Below are positions 20,694-30,731 of a stretch of DNA of 64,000 nt, one piece after another. The stretch comes from Pseudomonas sp. PB120 (GTDB lineage: Bacteria > Pseudomonadota > Gammaproteobacteria > Pseudomonadales > Pseudomonadaceae): positions 48,436 through 112,435 of the forward strand of contig NZ_RWIN01000040.1 of the NCBI RefSeq assembly GCF_009761815.1. The letters run 5' to 3'. The notes under the pieces were generated by a model, which made no database searches, was not told the DNA's origin, and worked only from the letters and a program-made list of their open reading frames with translations. Within the stretch, counting starts at the first letter, position 1; each line of letters begins with the position of its first letter. The translations under genes were made by a program, and so were the position numbers.

Positions 20694-21548
20694 ATGCCGC
20701 AACCGTTTATTTTTCGTACCGTAGACCTGGATGGCCAGACCCTCCGCACGGCGGTACGCCCTGGCAAGCCTCACTTGACGCCCTTGCTGATTTTCAACGG
20801 CATCGGCGCCAACCTGGAGCTGGTGTTTCCGTTCGTCGCCGCATTGGACCCGGACCTGGAAGTCATCGCGTTTGACGTACCCGGCGTCGGTGGTTCTTCG
20901 ACGCCCAATCGGCCGTATCGCTTTCCAGGGCTGGCGAAACTCACCGCACGAATGCTCGACTATCTCGACTACGGGCAAGTCAACGTGATCGGCGTGTCGT
21001 GGGGCGGCGCACTCGCTCAGCAGTTCGCCTATGACTACCCAGAGCGCTGCAAAAAGCTTGTGCTGGCAGCGACGGCGGCCGGTGCGGTGATGGTGCCGGG
21101 CAAACCGAAAGTGCTGTGGATGATGGCCAGCCCACGGCGCTACATCCAGCCATCGCACGTGATCCGCATTGCACCCATGATCTACGGCGGCTCGTTCCGT
21201 CGCGACCCGACCCTCGCTGCCAGCCACGCAGCAAAAGTGCGCTCGGCGGGCAAGCTTGGTTACTACTGGCAATTGTTCGCCGGCCTCGGCTGGACGAGCA
21301 TCCACTGGCTGCACAAGATTCATCAACCGACGCTGGTTCTGGCCGGTGACGATGATCCGCTGATCCCTTTGATCAACATGCGCATGCTGGCCTGGCGAAT
21401 TCCCAATGCCCAGCTGCACATCATCGACGACGGGCATCTGTTCCTGATTACCCGGGCCGAAGCGGTGGCACCGATCATCATGAAATTCCTTGAGGAAGAA
21501 CGACAGCGCGCGGTGATGCACCCGCATCCGACCCCGTTGGGCGGTTAA
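20694..21548 (+). CDS. phaZ: Intracellular medium-chain PHA depolymerase
   Basis: Granule-bound esterase that releases hydroxyalkanoic acids from stored PHA. The 284-residue product is an alpha/beta hydrolase with lipase box GVSWGG (Ser102), Asp221 in GDDDPLIP and His248 in DGHLFL, the same triad positions described for P. putida PhaZ. The oxyanion segment is FNGIGANLE. It lies between the two synthase genes in the same direction, so polymer turnover enzymes are co-located. Confidence 0.96.
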   Translation: MPQPFIFRTVDLDGQTLRTAVRPGKPHLTPLLIFNGIGANLELVFPFVAALDPDLEVIAFDVPGVGGSSTPNRPYRFPGLAKLTARMLDYLDYGQVNVIGVSWGGALAQQFAYDYPERCKKLVLAATAAGAVMVPGKPKVLWMMASPRRYIQPSHVIRIAPMIYGGSFRRDPTLAASHAAKVRSAGKLGYYWQLFAGLGWTSIHWLHKIHQPTLVLAGDDDPLIPLINMRMLAWRIPNAQLHIIDDGHLFLITRAEAVAPIIMKFLEEERQRAVMHPHPTPLGG

Positions 21549-21663
21549 CCGGCCCTGCATCGCCCGGCAGGACGCCGCGCCGCGCAACAACCCGATACAG
21601 CGTCTATGGTGTTCTGGTTCAGTGTGTTTTGTATTTGGCCTGAAGACGAAGGAGTGTTGATTC

Positions 21664-23346
21664 ATGCGCGAAAAACCAGCGAGGGACTTTTTGCCCACTC
21701 CCGCCGCGTTCATCAACGCGCAAAGTGCGATTACCGGCCTGCGGGGACGGGACATATTTTCGACGCTGCGCAGTGTGGCCGCCCACGGCTTGCGAAATCC
21801 GGTGCACAGCGCGAAGCACGCCTTGAAACTGGGCGGGCAACTAGGCCGTGTGTTGCTGGGCGAAACCCTGCACCCGACCAATCCACAGGACACTCGCTTT
21901 GCCGATCCGGCGTGGAGCCTCAATCCGTTTTATCGCCGCAGTTTGCAGGCCTACCTGAGCTGGCAGAAACAGGTCAAAAGCTGGATCGACGAAAGCAACA
22001 TGACCCCGGACGATCGTGCCCGGGCGCACTTTGCCTTTGCCTTGCTCAACGACGCCGTTTCGCCGTCCAACAGCCTGCTCAATCCGTTGGCGATCAAGGA
22101 GATTTTCAACTCCGGCGGCAACAGCCTGGTGCGCGGCGTCAGCCACCTGGTTGACGATTTCCTGCACAACGACGGCCTGCCGCGACAAGTGACCAAACAA
22201 GCTTTCGAGGTCGGTAAAACAGTGGCCACCACCACCGGTGCCGTGGTGTTTCGCAATGAGCTGCTGGAGTTGATCCAATACAAATCCATGAGCGAAAAGC
22301 AGTACTCCAAACCGCTGCTGGTGGTGCCGCCACAGATCAACAAGTACTACATTTTCGACCTGAGCCCGCACAACAGCTTCGTCCAGTTCGCCCTGAAAAA
22401 CGGCCTGCAAACCTTCATGATCAGTTGGCGCAACCCCGATGTGCGCCATCGCGAATGGGGACTCTCAACCTACGTTGAAGCCGTGGAAGAAGCGATGAAT
22501 GTGTGCCGGGCGATCACTGGCGCGCGTGAAGTCAACTTGATGGGCGCCTGCGCGGGCGGGCTGACCATCGCCGCGCTGCAAGGTCATTTACAGGCCAAGC
22601 GGCAACTGCGCCGGGTATCCAGCGCGACCTACCTGGTGAGCCTGCTCGACAGTCAGCTGGACTCGCCAGCAACGCTCTTCGCCGACGAACAAACCCTGGA
22701 AGCGGCCAAGCGACGTTCCTATCAGAAAGGTGTACTCGACGGTCGCGACATGGCCAAGGTCTTCGCGTGGATGCGCCCCAACGATTTGATCTGGAGCTAC
22801 TTCGTCAACAACTACCTGCTGGGCAAAGAGCCGCCAGCGTTCGACATCCTCTACTGGAACAACGACAACACGCGTCTGCCGGCAGCGTTCCACGGCGACC
22901 TGCTGGACTTCTTCAAACACAACCCGCTGAGCCATCCCGGTGGACTTGAGGTGTGTGGCACGCCCATCGATTTGCAGAAGGTCACGGTCGACAGCTTCAG
23001 CGTGGCCGGTATCAACGACCACATCACGCCCTGGGATGCGGTGTACCGCTCGACGTTGCTGCTGGGGGGCGAGCGCCGCTTCGTCCTCTCCAACAGCGGC
23101 CATGTGCAGAGCATCCTCAATCCACCGAACAACCCGAAAGCCAACTACATCGAAGGCGCGAAACTGAGCAGCGATCCCCGGGCCTGGTTTTACGACGGAA
23201 AGCAGGTCGATGGCAGCTGGTGGACGCAATGGTTGAGCTGGATTCAGGAACGCTCGGGTGCGCAAAAGGAAACCCTGATGACGCTCGGCAACCAGAACTA
23301 CCCGCCGCAGGAGGCGGCACCCGGGACCTACGTGCGCGTGCGCTGA
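21664..23346 (+). CDS. phaC2: Class II (medium-chain) PHA synthase 2
   Basis: Second class II synthase, 560 residues, closely related to PhaC1 throughout. The nucleophile is Cys296 in GACAGG, with Asp452 (NDHITPW) and His480 (SGHVQS). The box has Ala where PhaC1 has Ser after the Cys. Starts at ATG after AAGGAG at a normal distance. It follows phaZ after 115 bases and precedes phaD after 59 bases, so phaC2-phaD are probably cotranscribed. Confidence 0.96.
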   Translation: MREKPARDFLPTPAAFINAQSAITGLRGRDIFSTLRSVAAHGLRNPVHSAKHALKLGGQLGRVLLGETLHPTNPQDTRFADPAWSLNPFYRRSLQAYLSWQKQVKSWIDESNMTPDDRARAHFAFALLNDAVSPSNSLLNPLAIKEIFNSGGNSLVRGVSHLVDDFLHNDGLPRQVTKQAFEVGKTVATTTGAVVFRNELLELIQYKSMSEKQYSKPLLVVPPQINKYYIFDLSPHNSFVQFALKNGLQTFMISWRNPDVRHREWGLSTYVEAVEEAMNVCRAITGAREVNLMGACAGGLTIAALQGHLQAKRQLRRVSSATYLVSLLDSQLDSPATLFADEQTLEAAKRRSYQKGVLDGRDMAKVFAWMRPNDLIWSYFVNNYLLGKEPPAFDILYWNNDNTRLPAAFHGDLLDFFKHNPLSHPGGLEVCGTPIDLQKVTVDSFSVAGINDHITPWDAVYRSTLLLGGERRFVLSNSGHVQSILNPPNNPKANYIEGAKLSSDPRAWFYDGKQVDGSWWTQWLSWIQERSGAQKETLMTLGNQNYPPQEAAPGTYVRVR

Positions 23347-23405
23347 CTTTCCACCCACCACGGCCGCTGTCGGCCGTGGCATGACTCGACCCCTAAGAAG
23401 ACTGG

Positions 23406-24026
23406 ATGAAAACCCGCGACCGGATCCTCGAATGTGCCCTGCAGTTGTTCAATCAGAAGGGCGAACCGAACGTCTCCACCATGGAAGTTGCCAACGAAAT
23501 GGGCATCAGCCCGGGCAACCTCTACTACCACTTCCACGGCAAGGAACCGCTGATTCTCGGCCTGTTCGAGCGCTTTCAGAGCGAGCTCGCGCCGTTGCTT
23601 GATCCGCCTTCCGACGTGGAGCTGGCACCGGAGGATTACTGGCTGTTCCTGCACCTGATCGTCGAGCGCCTGGCTCACTATCGGTTTCTGTTCCAGGACT
23701 TGTCGAACCTGGCCGGCCGCCTGCCGAAACTGGCCAAGGGCATCCGTAACCTGCTCAATGCGCTGAAGCGCACACTGGCTTCGTTGCTGGCCCAGCTGAA
23801 GGCTCAGGGGCAATTGGTCAGCGACACACAGGCGTTGGGGCAACTGGTGGAGCAGATCACCATGACGTTGCTGTTCTCGCTGGATTATCAGCGGATTCTG
23901 GACCGTGAAGGTGAAGTGCGGTTGGTGGTTTACCAGATCATGATGCTGGTGGCACCGCACTTGTTGCCGCCGGTAAAAATGGCGACCGAACAGATGGCGA
24001 TGCAATACCTCGAAGACCACGAGTAA
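23406..24026 (+). CDS. phaD: TetR-family activator of pha genes
   Basis: TetR-type regulator that in P. putida acts as the activator of phaC1 and phaI and responds to a fatty-acid-derived ligand. The 206-residue product has an N-terminal helix-turn-helix (about residues 5-48, VSTMEVANEMGISPGNLYYHFHGK) and a helical ligand-binding C-terminal domain. It is the last gene of the rightward pha group, convergent with phaFI. Confidence 0.94.
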   Translation: MKTRDRILECALQLFNQKGEPNVSTMEVANEMGISPGNLYYHFHGKEPLILGLFERFQSELAPLLDPPSDVELAPEDYWLFLHLIVERLAHYRFLFQDLSNLAGRLPKLAKGIRNLLNALKRTLASLLAQLKAQGQLVSDTQALGQLVEQITMTLLFSLDYQRILDREGEVRLVVYQIMMLVAPHLLPPVKMATEQMAMQYLEDHE

Positions 24027-24029
24027 TCC

Positions 24030-24119
24030 TGTGGGAGTGAGCCTGCTCGCGATGGCGGTGTGTCAGCCAATGCAGATATTGAATGTAATGGCCTCATCGC
24101 GAGCAGGCTCACTCCTACA
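24030..24119. repeat. REP doublet after phaD
   Basis: TGTGGGAGTGAGCCTGCTCG (24030 on) against GCGAGCAGGCTCACTCCTAC near 24119, followed by a bidirectional terminator. Confidence 0.75.
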
Positions 24120-24141
24120 AGGGGAAATGTGCACAAACAAA

Positions 24142-24172
24142 AACGCCCGACCTTTGCAGGCCGGGCGTTTTT
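24142..24172. terminator. Bidirectional terminator between phaD and phaF
   Basis: AACGCCCG (24142-24149) pairs with CGGGCGTT (24162-24169), with an A tract on the left and a T tract on the right, so it can serve both convergent genes. Confidence 0.88.
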
Positions 24173-24185
24173 TTGAGTCCTTGAA

Positions 24186-25052
24186 TCAGGACTGACTGGT
24201 TGGCGTCGATGGAGCCGCCGCGACAGTCGGGGTGACCGCAGGGGTCGGTGCGGCAGCAGAGTTTGTGGTGCTGACCGGAGCCGACGGGGTTGCCGGCTTG
24301 GCGGCAGCCACTGCTGGTTTTGGCGCGGCGGCTTTCGGCGCTGCCGGTTTTTTCACCGCTGGTTTTTTCGCTGCGGCAGGTTTTGCCGCTGGCTTGGCTG
24401 CCGGTTTGGCCGCTGCGGTTTTCGCTGCTGGTTTGGCCGCCGGTTTAGCGGCAGGTTTTGCGGCTGCCTTGGCGGCGACCGGTTTGGCGGCTGCAGGCTT
24501 GGCAACCGACTTGGCCGCGGACGCGACTTTCGCTGCGGTCTTGGCAACCGGTTTAGCAGCCGCTTTTGCCAGTGGCTTGGCTGCTGGTTTAGCGGCGGCC
24601 GGTTTGGCTGCCGCGGTTTTCGCCGCAACAGGCGCAACCTTGGCACCGGTGAGTTTCTCGATTTGCTTGGTCAGGGTATCGACCTTGCTGTGCAGCGCTT
24701 TGACTTCGTTGCGGCTCGGTACACCCAGGCGCGAAATGGCGCTGTTCAGGCGCTTGTCAAAAGCCCCCTCCAGTTCATCCCACTTGCCCAGCGCACGATC
24801 TTTCACGCCAGTGATGCGCGACTTGGCCGACGAAGCGGAGTCCTTGGCGGCATCGACTTTTTTGCCCACAGCGCTCTTGGTGAGCTTCTCGGCTTTCTCG
24901 CCGTCTTTAACCAATGTATCGAAGAGTTTGCTGCCGTCAGTGTCGATCTTCGAGTACACGCCTAAACCAGCCAGCCAGATTTTGCGGGAGTAGTCTTCGA
25001 CCTTCCCGATCCACGAGCTGCCTTCTTTATCGACGTTCTTTTTACCAGCCAT
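24186..25052 (-). CDS. phaF: PHA granule phasin PhaF with histone-like tail
   Basis: Granule-associated phasin that coats PHA and helps segregate granules by binding DNA. The 288-residue product has an N-terminal phasin domain (about 1-145; IWLAGLGVYSKI at the start of the amphipathic helix, leucine-zipper-like stretch about 115-140). A C-terminal region (about 150-265) is built of AAKPAA-type repeats rich in Lys, Ala and Pro, like histone H1. The tail is one of the most repetitive coding stretches in the window. It follows phaI by 10 bases on the minus strand. Confidence 0.95.
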   Translation of the reverse strand: MAGKKNVDKEGSSWIGKVEDYSRKIWLAGLGVYSKIDTDGSKLFDTLVKDGEKAEKLTKSAVGKKVDAAKDSASSAKSRITGVKDRALGKWDELEGAFDKRLNSAISRLGVPSRNEVKALHSKVDTLTKQIEKLTGAKVAPVAAKTAAAKPAAAKPAAKPLAKAAAKPVAKTAAKVASAAKSVAKPAAAKPVAAKAAAKPAAKPAAKPAAKTAAAKPAAKPAAKPAAAKKPAVKKPAAPKAAAPKPAVAAAKPATPSAPVSTTNSAAAPTPAVTPTVAAAPSTPTSQS

Positions 25053-25062
25053 CCCGTTCTCC

Positions 25063-25485
25063 TTAAGATTTACGCGCGACGCGTTCGAGCAATGCCGTCA
25101 GCTCATCGAGCTTGGCAGAGAGTGTCTCAACGTCATGTTTAGACGGAATGCCGATACGATTCAAGGCACTTGCGACACGCGAGTCAAAAGCCTTTTCGAC
25201 CTTGTCGAGTTGAACTTCGACCTTGCCTTTGAAAGTGCTGACTTCACTCTTGGCTTCATCGATCTCGGCGTTAGCCGCTTCAAGTTTTTCTGCAACTACT
25301 TTTTTGCCTTTGCTTTCAACAGTTTGACCCGCTTTGATCAACTCTTGAAAGTACTCGCTGCCCTCTTGCCCGACCTTGGCGTAGGCACCCAGGCCTGCCA
25401 GCCAGATCTTGCGGGCATAGGATTTGACGTCGCCCAGAGCAGTGGTCGATGCGTCGATTTTTTTCTTCAAAATAACTTTGGCCAT
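25063..25485 (-). CDS. phaI: PHA granule phasin PhaI
   Basis: Small phasin that stabilises PHA granules. The ATG at 25485 (MAKVILKKKIDASTTAL) gives 140 residues. The phasin domain resembles the N-terminal part of PhaF (KIWLAGLGAYAKVGQEG; LNRIGIPSKHDVETL) but lacks the histone-like tail. Cotranscribed with phaF. The upstream 130 bases before the REP doublet should hold its promoter; I could not identify a convincing -35/-10 pair. Confidence 0.95.
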   Translation of the reverse strand: MAKVILKKKIDASTTALGDVKSYARKIWLAGLGAYAKVGQEGSEYFQELIKAGQTVESKGKKVVAEKLEAANAEIDEAKSEVSTFKGKVEVQLDKVEKAFDSRVASALNRIGIPSKHDVETLSAKLDELTALLERVARKS

Positions 25486-25617
25486 GGTGCACCTCACGCG
25501 CAGAAGGTTTGAGGAACTGCCCGCGAAAGTGTCGGGCTCAGGCACAAAGTAGGGAGAAAAATTAGAAACAGCACCCTAACAACTGACATAAAAAGCCAGG
25601 GCGCACCTTAAAACAAA

Positions 25618-25707
25618 TGTGGGAGCCAGCCTGCTGGCGATAGCGATTTATCCATCAACATCGATGTTGACTGATGCACCGCCATCGCCAGCAGGCTGGC
25701 TCCCACA
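25618..25707. repeat. REP doublet (GCCAGCAGGCTGGCTCCCAC type)
   Basis: TGTGGGAGCCAGCCTGCTGG (25618 on) opposed to CCAGCAGGCTGGCTCCCACA (ending 25707), upstream of phaI. Confidence 0.8.
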
Positions 25708-25730
25708 GGGGATGTGGTTCGACCCGGAAA

Positions 25731-26006
25731 TCAGACCAACGCTTTATCGAGGGCCTTTTCGATTTCCGCTTTGATCATGCCGCTCATGGCCGACATCATC
25801 AGACCCAGTTCCACATCGACGCGAATTGAATCCTCGGAGACATGCACCGCGCCTTTCACACCCGAACGCTTGAGGTTCAAGGTGTCGCCGGACCACTGCG
25901 GCTCCAGGCCGTATTGATCGGACAGTTTCTGCGCCAACTTGTCGGCCTTCTCACGGGCCGCCTCTTTGCCCAGGCCGTGGGTACGCTCAACACTGATACG
26001 GGCCAT
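25731..26006 (-). CDS. PHA system family protein (PHA_gran_rgn)
   Basis: Small protein of the polyhydroxyalkanoic-acid-system family, usually next to pha or ubi genes in Pseudomonas. The 91-residue product ([20 protein letters not shown]) looks like a compact alpha/beta domain of the SRPBCC type, with an amphipathic C-terminal helix ([13 protein letters not shown]). It is upstream of phaI on the same strand and divergent from ubiE. Its biochemical role is not established. Confidence 0.85.
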   Translation of the reverse strand: MARISVERTHGLGKEAAREKADKLAQKLSDQYGLEPQWSGDTLNLKRSGVKGAVHVSEDSIRVDVELGLMMSAMSGMIKAEIEKALDKALV

Positions 26007-26161
26007 CGAATGACTCCTGCTTTATGAATACTTTCCTGAAGCATCTTGACCGCTGCTGCGGCAAAACGTCCCGGAGGTTCTACATCTTACCTTCAGCCTT
26101 GCCAAGACAAAGCAGGCCACCGGGATTAGAATGTCCCGCATTCTCTTCTGGTGACAGCGAT

Positions 26162-26932
26162 ATGACTGATCAGCGCAAAGGCAGCGATGCCGAACCCACC
26201 ACTCACTTCGGTTTCAAAAACGTTCCGGAAAGCCAAAAAGCGGAAAAAGTCGCTGAGGTTTTCCACTCGGTAGCCGCGAAGTACGACTTGATGAACGACC
26301 TCCTGTCGGGCGGCATGCACCGCTTGTGGAAGCGTTTCGCGATCGAACTGTCGGGCGTGCGCACGGGCAACCGCGTGCTGGACATCGCCGGCGGTACCGG
26401 CGACCTGACCAAGAAATTCTCGCACCTCGTTGGCCCGACCGGCCAGGTGGTGTTGGCCGACATCAACGAGTCCATGCTCAAGGTCGGCCGTGACCGCCTG
26501 CTGGACCTCGGTGTCGCCGGCAACGTCGAATTCGTCCAGGCCGACGCTGAAAAGCTGCCGTTCCCGGACAACCATTTCGACTGCGTGACCATCGCTTTCG
26601 GCCTGCGTAACGTGACGCACAAAGAGGACGCCCTGCGTTCGATGCTGCGCGTCCTCAAGCCAGGCGGCCGTCTGCTGGTGCTGGAATTCTCCAAGCCAAC
26701 CAACGCGCTGATGTCCAAAGCCTACGACGCCTACTCGTTCGCGTTCATGCCGTTGATGGGCAAACTGATCACCAACGACTCGGAAAGCTATCGCTACCTG
26801 GCCGAATCGATCCGCATGCACCCGAATCAGGAAACCCTGAAATCGATGATGGTCGAGGCCGGTTTCGACCGCGTGACCTACCACAACATGACCGCAGGCA
26901 TCGTCGCCCTGCACCGCGGCATCAAGCCCTGA
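26162..26932 (+). CDS. ubiE: Ubiquinone/menaquinone C-methyltransferase UbiE
   Basis: SAM-dependent C-methyltransferase of ubiquinone synthesis (2-polyprenyl-6-methoxybenzoquinol methylation). The ATG at 26162 ([19 protein letters not shown]) gives 256 residues. SAM motif I is [12 protein letters not shown] (about residues 72-83); the UbiE signatures [17 protein letters not shown] and [17 protein letters not shown] are intact. Its stop overlaps the ubiJ start (TGATG), starting a coupled ubiE-ubiJ-ubiB operon. Confidence 0.96.
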   Translation: MTDQRKGSDAEPTTHFGFKNVPESQKAEKVAEVFHSVAAKYDLMNDLLSGGMHRLWKRFAIELSGVRTGNRVLDIAGGTGDLTKKFSHLVGPTGQVVLADINESMLKVGRDRLLDLGVAGNVEFVQADAEKLPFPDNHFDCVTIAFGLRNVTHKEDALRSMLRVLKPGGRLLVLEFSKPTNALMSKAYDAYSFAFMPLMGKLITNDSESYRYLAESIRMHPNQETLKSMMVEAGFDRVTYHNMTAGIVALHRGIKP

Positions 26933-27555
26933 TGCTGCTGGCCGGCCTGCTCGCCAGCGTTGAACTCGGTTTGAACCGGGTGCTGCGTCTCGACAGCACG
27001 GCGCTGCCGCGCCTGGCACATTTGAGCGGGCGGGTGATCGCCGTCGATTGCCGCAGCCCGGCGCTGCAACTGTTCATTCTGCCCAGCGACGAAGGCCTGA
27101 TGCTCGCGGCACACTGGGAAACCGGTGCCGACTGCACCTTGCGCGCACCGGCTTCCAGCCTGTTGAAGCTGGCGATGAGCAAAGACAAGACCTCGGTTTT
27201 GCATGAGCCTGAAGTCGAACTCGACGGCGACAGCGGCGTGCTGCTGGAACTGGCGGCCATCCTGCAGGACCTGGAGCTGGACTGGGAGTACGAACTCTCG
27301 CGCTGGCTCGGACCGGTCGCCACGCACCTGGTCGGCGGCCACCTGCGCAGTCGCGCACGCTGGTATCAGCAAGGATTCACCAGCCTCAACCAGAACCTGG
27401 GCGAATACCTGGCCGAAGAATCGCGCACCCTCGTTGGTCAGCGCGAGGCCGAAGCCCGATTCAGTGAACTGGACCAGATCAAACTCGATCTGGACCGCCT
27501 CGAGGCGCGTTTCGAGCGCCTTTCCCGATCCCTCGACCCAAGCGATAACGCATGA
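26932..27555 (+). CDS. ubiJ: Ubiquinone biosynthesis accessory factor UbiJ (SCP2 domain)
   Basis: Lipid-binding accessory protein of the cytosolic Ubi complex. The 207-residue product has an N-terminal SCP2-like domain (about 5-110) and a C-terminal coiled coil (about 165-200, rich in E, L and R). It overlaps ubiE upstream and ubiB downstream by 1-4 bases. The position between ubiE and ubiB is as in E. coli. Confidence 0.93.
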   Translation: MLLAGLLASVELGLNRVLRLDSTALPRLAHLSGRVIAVDCRSPALQLFILPSDEGLMLAAHWETGADCTLRAPASSLLKLAMSKDKTSVLHEPEVELDGDSGVLLELAAILQDLELDWEYELSRWLGPVATHLVGGHLRSRARWYQQGFTSLNQNLGEYLAEESRTLVGQREAEARFSELDQIKLDLDRLEARFERLSRSLDPSDNA

Positions 27556-29156
27556 AGCTGCTTGCCGTCCGCCGTTTGTTGCGCATCCAGCGCGTTGTGA
27601 TTCGCTACCGCCTCGATGACCTGCTGTTCGCCCTGCCGCTGCCCTGGTTTTTGCGGGCGCTGCGCTATGCCTTGCCGTGGCGCTGGTTCCCGCGCAAGAC
27701 CCTGGACCTGAGCCGTGGCGCGCGATTGCGCCTGGCGTTGCAGGACCTGGGGCCGATTTTCATCAAGTTCGGGCAGATCCTGTCCACCCGCCGCGACCTG
27801 CTACCGGAAGACATCGCCGATGAGCTGATGAAGTTGCAGGACCGCGTGCCGCCGTTCGACTCGCAAGTGTCGGTCAAGCTGATCGAAGAACAGTTGGGCA
27901 AGAAAATCAGTGAGGTCTTCAGCCGCTTCGACGTCGAGCCCCTGGCCTCCGCTTCGGTGGCGCAGGTGCATGCCGCACAGTTGAAAACCGGCGAAGAAGT
28001 CGTCGTCAAAGTCATCCGCCCGGGTCTCAAACCGATCATCGCGCAGGACCTGGCGTGGCTGTTCATCCTCGCCCGCGCCGCGGAAAAACTCTCCGCCGAT
28101 GCGCGCCTGCTGCACCCGGTGGACGTGGTCCAGGACTACGAGAAAACCATCTACGACGAACTCGACCTGCTGCGCGAAGCAGCCAACGCCAGCCAGTTGA
28201 AGCGCAACTTCGAAGGCTCGCCGCTGCTGTACGTACCGCAAGTCTACTGGGACTGGTGCCGGCCGAAAGTGCTGGTGATGGAGCGCATCTACGGCATCCA
28301 GGTCACTGACCTCGCGACCCTGGCCGATCAGCGCACCGACATGAAAATGCTCGCCGAGCGCGGCGTGGAAATCTTCTTCACCCAGGTGTTCCGCGACAGT
28401 TTCTTCCACGCCGACATGCACCCCGGCAACATCTTCGTCAGCACCGTGAACCCGTGGAGCCCGCAGTACATTGCCATCGACTGCGGCATCGTCGGCAGCC
28501 TGACCCCGGAAGACCAGGATTACCTGGCGCGCAACCTGTTCGCGTTCTTCAAGCGCGATTACCGTCGCGTGGCGCAGTTGCACATCGATTCGGGCTGGGT
28601 CCCGGCAGAAACCAAACTCAACGAATTCGAAGCGGCGATCCGTACTGTTTGCGAACCGATCTTTGAAAAACCGTTAAAAGATATTTCCTTCGGTCAGGTG
28701 CTGATGCGCCTGTTCCAGACCGCTCGACGCTTCAACATGGAAGTGCAACCGCAGCTGGTGTTACTGCAAAAAACCCTGTTGAACATCGAAGGCCTGGGCC
28801 GTCAGCTGTACCCGGACCTCGATCTGTGGAACACCGCCCAGCCGTTCCTCGAGCGCTGGATGCGTGAGCGCGTCAGCCCCAAAGCCTTGCTCGGCAACGT
28901 GCAGAGCCAGTTCGAACAACTGCCGCATCTGGCCAACATGGCCCGCGACCTGCTCGAACGCATGTCCCAGCCCCACGCCTACGATCCCCCCCCACCCTGG
29001 CATCGACGCCGGGACGACTGGTTCCTGCGGTTGCTTGGCACAGCTCACCTGGCTGGCGGCGCCATCCTGGCCATGGGTGGTCCGCTGAACGATCTGGCGT
29101 ACTGGCCAGCCGGAATCATGATGGCCGTCGGCTTGTATCTGGTCGTTCGCCGATAG
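27552..29156 (+). CDS. ubiB: Ubiquinone biosynthesis ATPase/kinase-like protein UbiB
   Basis: Atypical ABC1/ADCK-family protein required for ubiquinone synthesis, anchored in the inner membrane. The 534-residue product has the KxGQ motif in [15 protein letters not shown] (about 73-87), the Ala-rich nucleotide loop in ASASVAQVH (about 134-142), HADMHPGN (catalytic-loop equivalent, about 287) and the metal-binding Asp in AIDCG. Two C-terminal membrane spans lie at about 495-532. Normal length. Confidence 0.96.
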   Translation: MKLLAVRRLLRIQRVVIRYRLDDLLFALPLPWFLRALRYALPWRWFPRKTLDLSRGARLRLALQDLGPIFIKFGQILSTRRDLLPEDIADELMKLQDRVPPFDSQVSVKLIEEQLGKKISEVFSRFDVEPLASASVAQVHAAQLKTGEEVVVKVIRPGLKPIIAQDLAWLFILARAAEKLSADARLLHPVDVVQDYEKTIYDELDLLREAANASQLKRNFEGSPLLYVPQVYWDWCRPKVLVMERIYGIQVTDLATLADQRTDMKMLAERGVEIFFTQVFRDSFFHADMHPGNIFVSTVNPWSPQYIAIDCGIVGSLTPEDQDYLARNLFAFFKRDYRRVAQLHIDSGWVPAETKLNEFEAAIRTVCEPIFEKPLKDISFGQVLMRLFQTARRFNMEVQPQLVLLQKTLLNIEGLGRQLYPDLDLWNTAQPFLERWMRERVSPKALLGNVQSQFEQLPHLANMARDLLERMSQPHAYDPPPPWHRRRDDWFLRLLGTAHLAGGAILAMGGPLNDLAYWPAGIMMAVGLYLVVRR

Positions 29157-29246
29157 CCAGTTGTGCTGCGCACTGGCACACTGTTTCAACGCTGAATTTC
29201 ACGTAGGCTTGTCTTTATGAAGTGTGAGCCTGCTTCGGAGTCGTAG

Positions 29247-29648
29247 ATGAACAACTGGCTGGACGAGATCAAGTGGGACGCCAATGGCCTTGTGCCGGCG
29301 ATCGCACAGGATCACAAGACCGGGCGCGTCCTGATGATGGCCTGGATGAACCGCGAAGCGCTGGAACTGACCGCTGCCGAGAACCGCGCCATTTACTGGT
29401 CGCGCTCGCGTGGCAAGCTGTGGCGCAAGGGTGAAGAGTCCGGCCACGTGCAGACCCTGCATGAGATGCGCCTGGACTGCGATGCTGACGTGATCATCCT
29501 GATGGTCGAGCAGATCGGCGACATCGCCTGCCACACCGGCCGCCAAAGCTGCTTCTACCGCGTCTTCGAGAACGGCGACTGGAAAACCGTCGACCCGATC
29601 CTGAAAGATCCGCACGCTATCTATTCCGCAGGACACACACATGAGTGA
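29247..29648 (+). CDS. hisI: Phosphoribosyl-AMP cyclohydrolase
   Basis: Third step of histidine synthesis: opens the purine ring of PR-AMP. The 133-residue product has the conserved [17 protein letters not shown], the metal-binding LDCDAD, and [11 protein letters not shown] with the zinc Cys residues. It stands apart from hisE, which overlaps it by eight bases, instead of being fused as in enterobacteria. Confidence 0.96.
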   Translation: MNNWLDEIKWDANGLVPAIAQDHKTGRVLMMAWMNREALELTAAENRAIYWSRSRGKLWRKGEESGHVQTLHEMRLDCDADVIILMVEQIGDIACHTGRQSCFYRVFENGDWKTVDPILKDPHAIYSAGHTHE

Positions 29649-29973
29649 CACTCTGACCCGACTGGCCGAAGTGCTGGAAGAGCGCAAAGGCGCCGCCGCC
29701 GACAGCTCGTATGTCGCCAGCCTGTACCACAAGGGCTTGAACAAGATTCTGGAAAAAGTCGGCGAAGAGTCGGTAGAAACCATCATTGCCGCCAAGGACG
29801 CCGCCATCAGCGGCGACTGCAGCGATGTGATCTACGAGACCGCCGATTTGTGGTTCCACAGCATGGTCATGCTCGCCCAACTGGGGCAGCATCCACAGGC
29901 TGTACTTGATGAGCTGGACCGTCGTTTCGGTCTGTCCGGACACGCTGAGAAAGCCTCGCGCCCGTCCGCCTGA
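29641..29973 (+). CDS. hisE: Phosphoribosyl-ATP pyrophosphatase
   Basis: Second step of histidine synthesis: removes pyrophosphate from PR-ATP. The 110-residue all-helical MazG-like protein shows the metal-binding [11 protein letters not shown] and [12 protein letters not shown]. It overlaps hisI and is followed after 25 bases by tatA, the usual Pseudomonas order. Confidence 0.95.
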   Translation: MSDTLTRLAEVLEERKGAAADSSYVASLYHKGLNKILEKVGEESVETIIAAKDAAISGDCSDVIYETADLWFHSMVMLAQLGQHPQAVLDELDRRFGLSGHAEKASRPSA

Positions 29974-29998
29974 ACAACTATTAGAGAGGAGCAGCAAC

Positions 29999-30271
29999 AT
30001 GGGCATTTTTGACTGGAAACACTGGATCGTCATCCTGGTTGTTGTCGTGCTGGTATTCGGCACCAAGAAACTGAAAAACCTCGGCACCGACGTCGGCGAA
30101 TCGATCAAGGGCTTCAAGAAAGCCATGAACGACGACGAAAAGCCGGCCGAGCCGACAGTAACTCCGGCCCAACCGGTTCCGCCTGTTCAGCCACAGGCCT
30201 CGGTGAACCAGCCGCACACTATCGATGTGCAGGCAACAAAAGTTGAAGAGCCGATCCGCAAAGACGTGTGA
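29999..30271 (+). CDS. tatA: Twin-arginine translocase subunit TatA
   Basis: Pore-forming subunit of the Tat export system for folded proteins. The ATG at 29999 follows AGAGAGGAGC. The 90-residue product has a membrane helix (about 6-21), the FGxKK hinge ([10 protein letters not shown]), an amphipathic helix, and a Pro/Val-rich acidic tail. It is the first gene of tatABC. Confidence 0.96.
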   Translation: MGIFDWKHWIVILVVVVLVFGTKKLKNLGTDVGESIKGFKKAMNDDEKPAEPTVTPAQPVPPVQPQASVNQPHTIDVQATKVEEPIRKDV

Positions 30272-30281
30272 GCACTGACTA

Positions 30282-30731
30282 ATGTTTGGTATCAGCTTCT
30301 CTGAACTGCTGCTCGTCGGCCTCGTGGCCCTGCTGGTGCTGGGTCCCGAACGCCTGCCGGGTGCTGCGCGCACCGCCGGCCTGTGGGTCGGGCGCCTGAA
30401 GCGGAGCTTCAACGCGATCAAACAGGAAGTTGAACGTGAAATCGGTGCCGACGAGATTCGTCGGCAACTGCACAACGAGCACATCCTGTCGTTGGAGCAG
30501 GAGGCGCGGAAAATCTTCTCGCCGACCCAGCAGGAAGCCACGCCGGTTCAACCGGTCGAACCGGTGGCGGAGCAACAGATTCCCGCTCCCGCCGTCGAGC
30601 TTTCACCTGTCGTGCCCGCCGCGGAGCCTGCGCCCGTTGTTGCAGCGACGCCGGTTGAACCTGTTACCCCTGCGGCTGCGCCTGTTGCGCCGGCCCCTCA
30701 TGACCCAACACTGCCGCCGCGAGCCCCATGA
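30282..30731 (+). CDS. tatB: Twin-arginine translocase subunit TatB
   Basis: Tat receptor subunit that acts with TatC to recognise RR signal peptides. The 149-residue product begins [26 protein letters not shown], with the conserved Glu in the membrane helix and the GPERLP hinge. The amphipathic helix is followed by a long Pro/Ala/Val-rich tail. It overlaps tatC by four bases. Confidence 0.95.
   Translation: MFGISFSELLLVGLVALLVLGPERLPGAARTAGLWVGRLKRSFNAIKQEVEREIGADEIRRQLHNEHILSLEQEARKIFSPTQQEATPVQPVEPVAEQQIPAPAVELSPVVPAAEPAPVVAATPVEPVTPAAAPVAPAPHDPTLPPRAP

Noticed and set aside
24232..24993. Long open frame on the plus strand opposite phaF (253 codons, Ala/Gly/Leu-rich).
   Set aside because: It is the mirror of the AAKPAA repeats; the composition is simple and there is no ribosome site. 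PhaF is the real gene.
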